The position numbers and the translations under genes are program-made. Below the pieces are notes generated by a model. It searched no databases, had not been told where the DNA came from, and saw nothing but the letters and a program-made list of their open reading frames with translations. From Perkinsus olseni (Eukaryota; Perkinsozoa; Perkinsida), in the NCBI GenBank assembly GCA_013115125.1, contig JABANN010000201.1, positions 1 through 53,450 on the forward strand: a stretch of 53,450 nt of DNA, written 5' to 3'. Numbering within the stretch: the stretch's first letter is position 1; every line of letters begins with the position of its first letter. This document shows positions 47,372 through 53,450 of this stretch, one piece after another.

Positions 47372-48400
47372 TTAGTCCAAACTAAGGTTAAAGGTGATTC
47401 CCGGACTACCGCTTGAATCAGAGTCGAAGGACGTTGGAGGTGAAGCGGTCCGTCTTCTCGTCTTTGGTCCGGAACCTTCGTCACTCCTATCGGTGGAAGA
47501 CGCCGAGGATGAAGACATTCGTTTCCTTCTCTTCAATTTAAAGACTTCGTCATCATCCGTACTTGTGGAAGATGTCGAAGATGAAGGTTTACGTTCCCTC
47601 AACTCCGATTTAGCGACTCTCTCATCATTCGACAGGGTGGGAGAAGCCTTGGGCGAAAAGCTCCGTGTCCTCGGCTTCAATTGAGGCCTCGCGTCAGTGT
47701 CCCATTTCTCCAAAGTCGTCCTTCCAATGGGTGAATATCTGCGATTGTAGAAGTTATCGCCTTCTCCGTTGCGAAGCACCAATTTCGTCTGATTCACATC
47801 AGACAATTGAGCGAGGACGAAAAGCCTGTGAACCGGCATAATCATCAGAATATTGCTCGTGAAGCCATAGACAGATGCCGCCACAGGTACATCATCCTTC
47901 AACTGGACCTCGAGGCCGTGGTTTGCGTCTAGCGCACCGAAGTAATGTCCGGTGAGATGTAGATCAACATGAGGTCGAAAGAGATCAAAGGCGTTGTCTT
48001 CACATATACTGTTGAGATCATGGAGAACACTATCCTTGTCGCTGGCCTCCGATGGAGCCACAATCTCCGAGAAGCATGTCAGATTCTTCGCGCCGCTGTT
48101 GACGGTCACTGCATAATTCTTCTGCTTGCCATCCTTGGCAACTACGTAAACGGTGGCGAGGTCCACGGTATCCTTGGGTTTCTTCTTATACCCGATGAAT
48201 GTTCGAGCCCAAGCTTTGAAGGGGCCCACTTTCGGCCCGAATGCCTCCTTTTGAATACTCTGTCCACGGTCACGGGCCGTTGGCGACACATAGTACTCGA
48301 TACCTTCGCGGCTCTTCCCGAACAACCATTCAACTCCATGCAAACCTTCAACATAGCAGATGGCAGCGCCCCCGAGGATGACTGGCTTCAAAAAGCTCAT
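47372..48400 (-). CDS. Secreted protein, paralogue A, with Ser-rich basic tail
   Basis: Single exon. A longer frame opens at 48460, but the Met at 48400 starts the signal peptide (MSFLKPVILGGAAICYVEG) and aligns with the start of paralogue B, giving 342 residues. Conserved with paralogue B: HGVEWLFGK, YYVSPTARDRGQS, ATVYVVAKD, VTVNSGAKNLTCFSEIV, CEDNAFDL, GHYFGAL, WDTDARPQLKPRTRSFSP. Past about residue 245 it carries an extra tail of roughly 80 residues with three imperfect Ser-rich/basic units (RERKPSSSTSS, KLKRRKRMSSSS, KTRRRTASPP) interleaved with acidic spacers. The basic clusters resemble nuclear localisation signals. Family unknown; AG acceptor 19 nt before the ATG. Confidence 0.8.
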   Translation of the reverse strand: MSFLKPVILGGAAICYVEGLHGVEWLFGKSREGIEYYVSPTARDRGQSIQKEAFGPKVGPFKAWARTFIGYKKKPKDTVDLATVYVVAKDGKQKNYAVTVNSGAKNLTCFSEIVAPSEASDKDSVLHDLNSICEDNAFDLFRPHVDLHLTGHYFGALDANHGLEVQLKDDVPVAASVYGFTSNILMIMPVHRLFVLAQLSDVNQTKLVLRNGEGDNFYNRRYSPIGRTTLEKWDTDARPQLKPRTRSFSPKASPTLSNDERVAKSELRERKPSSSTSSTSTDDDEVFKLKRRKRMSSSSASSTDRSDEGSGPKTRRRTASPPTSFDSDSSGSPGITFNLSLD

Positions 48401-49326
48401 GGAAAGATAATTGCGATAACTGCGAGATGGCGGAAGACTTTTTCGGGCATGAACCTGCATGGAAATCTAGAAACCTCAACTCATCGTAACGCTCGAGAGA
48501 TGGAAGGAACGCCCGAATCTTGTCGTTCGCTGCCCTTGCGTTTCCGCGCGATCTCAGCCTCCAGGATCAACGTCGTTGATCGTTGATTCAACCACCGCGT
48601 ATCGAATTCTACAAGCTCTCGTCACTCTTCATCCCTCCTTGTTCCACCGTGCGCCACCTATATCTCATATTTTGCGTTTTTATCGCGCGGTGTACCAAGG
48701 GCCATCAAAAAAGGCAGAAGAGCAACCATGGACTCAACTGTTATGACGGGACTGGCCCGCTCCGTGCCTCGACTTTCACGGAACGTGTAGATTCCTCAAT
48801 CGAGTTCACTTCTCAAGGACCTCCCTTTGTCGCTGGCTCCATGCTATGGTCGCGAATTAGCTTGCTATGCGCGACAACTGTGGCAACTGTTCCGTGGCAT
48901 TGTTTCGTTACATGTTTAATCGTAGAGCTCAAGGCTGGTGGTTGGCCTGTGGTCGAAGTTTCACGACGTTGTTTCTCTTCACCTTTCAGCTGCTCGAGAG
49001 AGAATGGTCGAGTCGAGAACGTGGTGACAATGTTGCTTAGCTGTTTTTCGAGGATTGATGTCTCTGCCGAAGAGAGCCGATGAAAGCCCCGCCCTTCCTG
49101 GAGCGTCCAATTTCAAAGGGAGAAGCCCCGATCCTCTCTTCTCCTCGATCAAACACCACAGCAATTCTGCAAGCATGATGCAGTCGAGGATCAATCACGG
49201 GTGATGTTTCTACTAGTCTTTTCGAAGACCCTCCGGCGGCTATCCTAACAGTCGGTAGTCCCGACTCAGAGAACCTCCAGACAATACCGATGCTCCTTCT
49301 CATAAGCTCCCATCTGTCTCCTTCAG
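48401..49326. other. Divergent intergenic region
   Basis: Separates the minus-strand secreted gene from the plus-strand EF-hand gene; the right part (from about 49080) probably holds first exons of the EF-hand gene, which I could not fix. Confidence 0.35.
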
Positions 49327-51232
49327 GCTCCAAGCTGAATCGTCTGGGGTTCGTGGGCTCTTGCCCGAGGAACCCCCGGCTGAACGCGCTGAGTGAGTTC
49401 ACGTTTCGTCTTCTCGTCGGCGGTTCGTGTCTCCACAAACAACCCTTGCACCCGCATAGCTGGGTCGTGCCAACCACTCTCTACTAAACGTGCACTTCCA
49501 GACTGCCTACCAAATTCGATATAGAACGTCTCAAGAAAGCGTTTGATGCCTGTGACTTGGATCTCTCCGGAGTCCTCACCAAGGTGAAATTCCGTGTCTC
49601 GTTTCTTTTGATTGGTGTTTTCTCCCAGGATAAGATTCGGCACGTGCTCGCTCTTCTCGGGAAGGTTGTTGACGAGAGCATCCTCGACATCATGCTAGGT
49701 GATGACGCTTTTCCTTCACGCGGTATCCTCCGCTTCATTTCTGTTTCCAGGGATGGCGGATTGTGATGGCGATGGGCAAGTGACGTGGGACGACTTCGCG
49801 ACCTTATTCCGAAACCCGGCAAAGGCGCTCGAACGCGCTGACGCCAGGGATGATCGAGCTAGGCTAGAGCTTCAAGATGCTCAGCGGCAACACCATAGGA
49901 TACGGGAGCAACAGCGCGAGTGGATACTAGCTGTACACGAGGAGAAGATGCCGGACAAGGAACAAAATAAGCTCCTTGGTGATCCTCATATCTTCGCCAC
50001 GACCGCTGTACTCCTGCGCACTGAGACGGACTCCCGCTAGATCGAACGCATTTCAGTATAAGACCAGCTTCGAATGCTCTCGAGGACGATCCACCGTACG
50101 GTTCTCTCTCGGTTCGCTTCCAGGCGTATTCACCCAGCTGACTGGGTCGGCGACAATACAGCCAGGTGATCTGAAGCACATGTACAAGCTCTTCAAAGAA
50201 GTTGACACGGTGGGTTGACATCATGCCGTGGAGTGCTGCGATTCGAGAGAGAGGAAAACGATTCACTGAGCAAAACACTTTCTTGTCAATGCGCGCAAGT
50301 CTTCATTCCGTCCATGAATTATGAGGGATTGCGCTACACAGCTATCGATATCGTGCCAAGCAACGGTTGCTTAGCAACTCAAACATCACACGCTGGTCGA
50401 GGGAGGAAAACACGCTAGAGAATGAACCTCTTTATGAAGAGTGCATGAGACTGCACTGCTAGCACAGCGCATACCGCAGCTTCTGTGACGATCAGGATAG
50501 CTCGGGAGAGCTGGATATAGAGGAGTTCACGCAGATGTTCCCCGGCGAGGATGCCGCTCTAGTCAGACGGATGTTTGATCTATTTGATACAGACGGCAGC
50601 GGCACCATCGAGCTCAAAGAGTTCGTCATCGGTTAGTTCCAGGGGATCAATATTATCCTGAGCATCGGGACGTTCTTCGAGGCCGCGTGGGCGGCGGCGG
50701 TGTGTTCTTTCGCTGAGGCCTTTTCAGGGAGTACATGCATGTATATCTGCATGATGCAGTTGATCTACGAATTTCCTGATCGCGCGATCCTCCATTCTCG
50801 GAGTCTTGTTCATGCCCTTCGGTCAGGTCTATCGAGTCTCTCGAGCGTCTCCACCGTCGACAAAGTAAAGTTTGCTTTCAACCTCTACGACCTAGATAAC
50901 TCTGGTTTCTTGGACTACGGCGAACTCCTCCAGCTACTGACTGCTGCACAGGCTGGAATGGGCAAAATTAAGAACTCCGATGTCCGCTCCCGAGTGAGCA
51001 ACCATGTCTCTCATGTATTTCGTGAGCGTCGTGGCAGGCGGAGGAGGTTTATGCGAGTCTAGGAATTTCTCCGAAGGAGGACTCGAGCGGGGACGAAGAC
51101 AAATACCCACCCCTGTCGTACGAGCAGTTCGTGAGCATTGCCAGGGAACGCCCCCAATTGTTGCTGCCAGCGCATGCCTTAACTCAAAGCGCCGTGTCAC
51201 AGAAGCGAGCACTAATGCGCCTCTCTTGTTAG
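49327..51232 (+). CDS. Multi-EF-hand calcium-binding protein
   Basis: Exons 49327-49392, 49502-49583, 49629-49698, 49751-49978, about 50041-50112, 50138-50209, 50463-50631, 50827-50993 and 51038-51232. Five EF-hand loops are readable: CDLDLSGVLTKDKI, DCDGDGQVTWDDF, DQDSSGELDIEEF, DTDGSGTIELKEF and DLDNSGFLDYGEL; a sixth, without a good loop, lies near PPLSYEQF. A charged coiled coil (about 60 residues) separates the first pair from the rest. The C-terminal part resembles calcineurin-B/neuronal-calcium-sensor proteins, the N-terminal pair calmodulin. The start is upstream and not fixed, and the junction near 50112-50138 would need a 26-nt intron, so that part is uncertain. Confidence 0.75.
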
Positions 51233-51958
51233 TGCGACGAAAGGGGTCGAGTTTATGCAAGCGCTCAATACTGTGTTGGCACTATCGCCCAGGGATTCTG
51301 TGTCACGATCACGCTCAGTCGGCGACGCTGACTGAGGGGGACAATGGGTACCGAAACGGGATTCTCTTGTATTCGCGGTGTGGCCTTCAGAAATCGGAGC
51401 TCGGAGAGGGACGTTAAGGACTGTTACAGGTTTTTCACCTCTCATTCAGCGACTTCATCTGCGTCGTGTGCATCCAGGCGCGGCCATCTTGATACTTTTA
51501 TCGGCATGTGAACCGATGAGAGACTCCACTGTAGCTGCTGCTGAGTCTAACAGTTTGGATCGAAGAGTCTGTCCGAGTGGCTGAGCTGTGCAGAGGAGCT
51601 TTCAAAAGTAGCTTTCAGTCGAAGCTGCTCGGCCTCTCACGAGTTACTTTTTCCGATGCTGTAATGGCTCAGCCATTATGGCTGACTGATATCGAGGTAG
51701 CGTTCCATGTACATGTTTGTGTATGACATTAGAATTTAGTTTCAATATTCAGTCGGAACTTGCGACTCTTCAGTGAAAACATGGAACACTCACTCAACAA
51801 TTCAGTCTCATTGTAGAACATCAGTCACATGCATCAGCGGTTACAACGTCGAGCGCTTAGATAGCGCACCCAAAACACTAACTCACAACAGCACTCACAA
51901 CATGAAGACAAGACAAGTGGATACGCCGAGTACGACCGCAACAATTTCGCCTACACTC
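51233..51958. other. Intergenic stretch
   Basis: No gene recognised. At about 51567-51600 a tRNA-Ser/Leu-like 5' piece (TGTCCGAGTGGCTGAG) occurs without a matching T arm; a relic at most. Confidence 0.35.
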
Positions 51959-52744
51959 TCAAATACTGTTTTCATCATCCGCGTCGTAGGGAGACGATAG
52001 AGGCGAGAAACGTCGCATCCTCATTTTAGGCTTTGGTGTGGCAGCGGTATCCCATTCATCCAAATTCGACCATCCGATACGCTTACTTCCGCGTTCTTGA
52101 TCGTCACTGTCTCCGCGCTTCGGGAGAACCATTCTTGTCTCATTGGAATCGACCAGTTTGACAAACAGAAAGCGTCCCTCGACTGGCATGAAGAGTAGCG
52201 TACTGCTCTCAATGCCGCTAGCTGTTGCGTTCACTGGTACGCAGTGCTTAAGGTCGACCTCGAGCGTACGCTCAGGGCTGATTGCACCGAAGTAACGTCC
52301 GGATACATTTGGATCATCACGAGCTTGGAGAAGGTCGAACTCGTCATTTTCGCACATTTCATTGAGGTCTTTGAGAACACGACCGTCGACGCCGGCCCCT
52401 GATGAGGTTACAATTTCCGAGAAGCACGGCGAACGCTTTACGCCGCTATTGACGGCAACTGTGTATCTTCTCTGGGGCTTGTCCTCGGGAACTACGTAGA
52501 CCGTAGCGGTTGCCACAGGCGTCATCGACTTGCTTCTATAGCCAATCAAGAAACGACCCGACGACTCGAACGGGCCAACGCCTCCATGGGCTTGCTTCAT
52601 AGAAAAGCTCTGGCCACGATCACCGGCCGTGGGCGACAGATAGTATTTATCGCCATTACGGCGCTTACCGAACAACCATTCAACTCCTTGATAAGCATAG
52701 CAGATGCTGCTGCATCCGAGAAGCGATAACAGTAGGGAGTTCAT
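51959..52744 (-). CDS. Secreted protein, paralogue B
   Basis: Single exon, 261 residues, signal peptide MNSLLLSLLGCSSICYAY. Shares with the protein at 47372 the blocks GVEWLFGK, YYLSPTAGDRGQSF, ATVYVVPED, VAVNSGVKRSPCFSEIV, CENDEFDL, GRYFGAI and LDEWDTAATPKPKMRMRRFSP. It ends soon after that block and lacks the Ser-rich basic tail of paralogue A. The conserved Cys pair (in the SEIV and CEND segments) probably forms a disulfide. Family unknown. Confidence 0.82.
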   Translation of the reverse strand: MNSLLLSLLGCSSICYAYQGVEWLFGKRRNGDKYYLSPTAGDRGQSFSMKQAHGGVGPFESSGRFLIGYRSKSMTPVATATVYVVPEDKPQRRYTVAVNSGVKRSPCFSEIVTSSGAGVDGRVLKDLNEMCENDEFDLLQARDDPNVSGRYFGAISPERTLEVDLKHCVPVNATASGIESSTLLFMPVEGRFLFVKLVDSNETRMVLPKRGDSDDQERGSKRIGWSNLDEWDTAATPKPKMRMRRFSPLSSPYDADDENSI

Positions 52745-53101
52745 ACTGGAAGGATTATTTCGTCAGGGAATACTCTTTCTTGCGCACGAGCCTCAATCTT
52801 GCGCGGAAATCTTGGAAGATCCCAACGCTCAAACGCTTCCTCTTCTAACGCGAATCGCTTTCAAACTCCGTGTACCGTCGTAATTGGCCGAACGAAGCTA
52901 AGAAGCGGTCTTTAAAGGAGCGAGATGCCGAGCCTGTTGTTGTGTTGCGTTGTAGTGCGAAGGGTACGGCAGCCGTTAGAGCTAGACTTGGTGCCTAATC
53001 GATGGCACGAACACTCAACTGGACGAACAACTTAGCGCACGCCCCAAAACAACTAAATTTCTTCCCGCACGCCCCAAATTCGGGTTTTTCACTCGGCTCT
53101 G

Positions 53102-53156
53102 GCTTGTATTGACATGCCTTTCGCGAGCCGCTCGCGAAAGGCATGTCAATACAAGC
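53102..53156. repeat. Perfect 55-bp palindrome
   Basis: Arms 53102-53128 and 53130-53156 are exact 27-bp reverse complements around a single C at 53129 (left arm begins GCTTGTATTGACATGCC). Could be a hairpin element, a site for a dimeric protein, or an assembly fold-back. No gene was recognised between 52745 and 53450. Confidence 0.95.
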
Positions 53157-53450
53157 CCACGCGCTCCGCGCGCGAGTCGTCAACCTGTCTCCAGCGGTAC
53201 CGTCCGTGTGGTTCGAACCAGAGTTCACGGGTTGTCAGTACCGACCCTTATCCACTTGACCATAAATACCTTGATAAACCATCGGTCATTGGACGGTAGT
53301 GTGTGTTTTCCTCCGGTAGTGGAGTACTCGGCTTGCCGCAGTGCGCTTCATGGCTTCGTGGCTGGTATCGGCTCGAGACCAGGAGCCAATTAAAGTGCCC
53401 ACTTTTCCAAGTCCAAGTGGAGGGAAAGTATTCCTTTCCAAACTTGGAGA

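Noticed and set aside
47394-48586. Plus-strand open frames at 47394-47684 and 47969-48586
   Set aside because: Antisense shadows of the single-exon secreted protein gene.
51567-51650. Possible second tRNA-Ser/Leu
   Set aside because: 5' part resembles a type II tRNA but there is no pairing acceptor stem or T arm.

Overview
The window is nuclear DNA of a eukaryote with short spliceosomal introns (mostly 40-100 nt, GT-AG) and compact genes on both strands. A calmodulin-domain protein kinase (CDPK), plant/alveolate-type glutaredoxin and galactosyltransferase-like genes, several secreted proteins without recognisable families, and acceptor-like AG sites 12-35 nt upstream of many start codons all fit an alveolate such as Perkinsus (Perkinsozoa, relatives of dinoflagellates, parasites of molluscs). 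That assignment is an inference from gene content, not a database match. Most exon structures below were assembled by hand: the reading phase closes across each stated junction, and the family motifs become continuous after splicing.

Layout. 0.2-9.0 kb (minus strand): three multipass membrane protein genes in a row, an UNC93-like MFS gene with a tRNA-Pro gene inside one intron, then two tandem TauE/SafE-family transporter paralogues with matching intron positions. 9.3-12.9 kb (minus): a pepsin-type aspartic protease and a secreted two-repeat protein. 13.1-16.4 kb (plus): a protein with leucine-rich repeats between coiled coils. 17.7-21.0 kb (plus): a discoidin (F5/8C)-like protein, then a 550-residue secreted protein in one exon. 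22.2-25.2 kb (minus): a nine-exon CDPK. 25.8-28.7 kb (plus): the chaperonin subunit CCT-gamma in 19 exons. 29.2-33.3 kb (plus): three poorly recognised genes, two of them membrane proteins. 33.5-34.7 kb: a retroelement fossil and a glutaredoxin/Cys-rich gene. 35.5-36.6 kb (plus): a Rab1-type GTPase. 36.6-40.3 kb: gene-poor, with a tRNA-Ser. 40.3-42.5 kb (plus): an eleven-exon sphingosine kinase. 42.5-46.0 kb: mostly decayed sequence with a glycosyltransferase-like gene and a retroelement fossil. 45.9-46.6 kb (plus): a UPF0235/DUF167 protein. 47.4-52.7 kb: two paralogous secreted proteins (minus) flanking a multi-EF-hand protein (plus). A perfect 55-bp palindrome lies near the right edge.

The genes do not form an operon. 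Themes are membrane transport, calcium and lipid signalling (CDPK, EF-hand protein, sphingosine kinase), vesicle traffic (Rab1), protein folding (CCT) and a large secreted fraction. Two copies of a 111-114 bp terminal-inverted-repeat element both sit inside introns. I saw no CRISPR array, plasmid or bacterial defence system.
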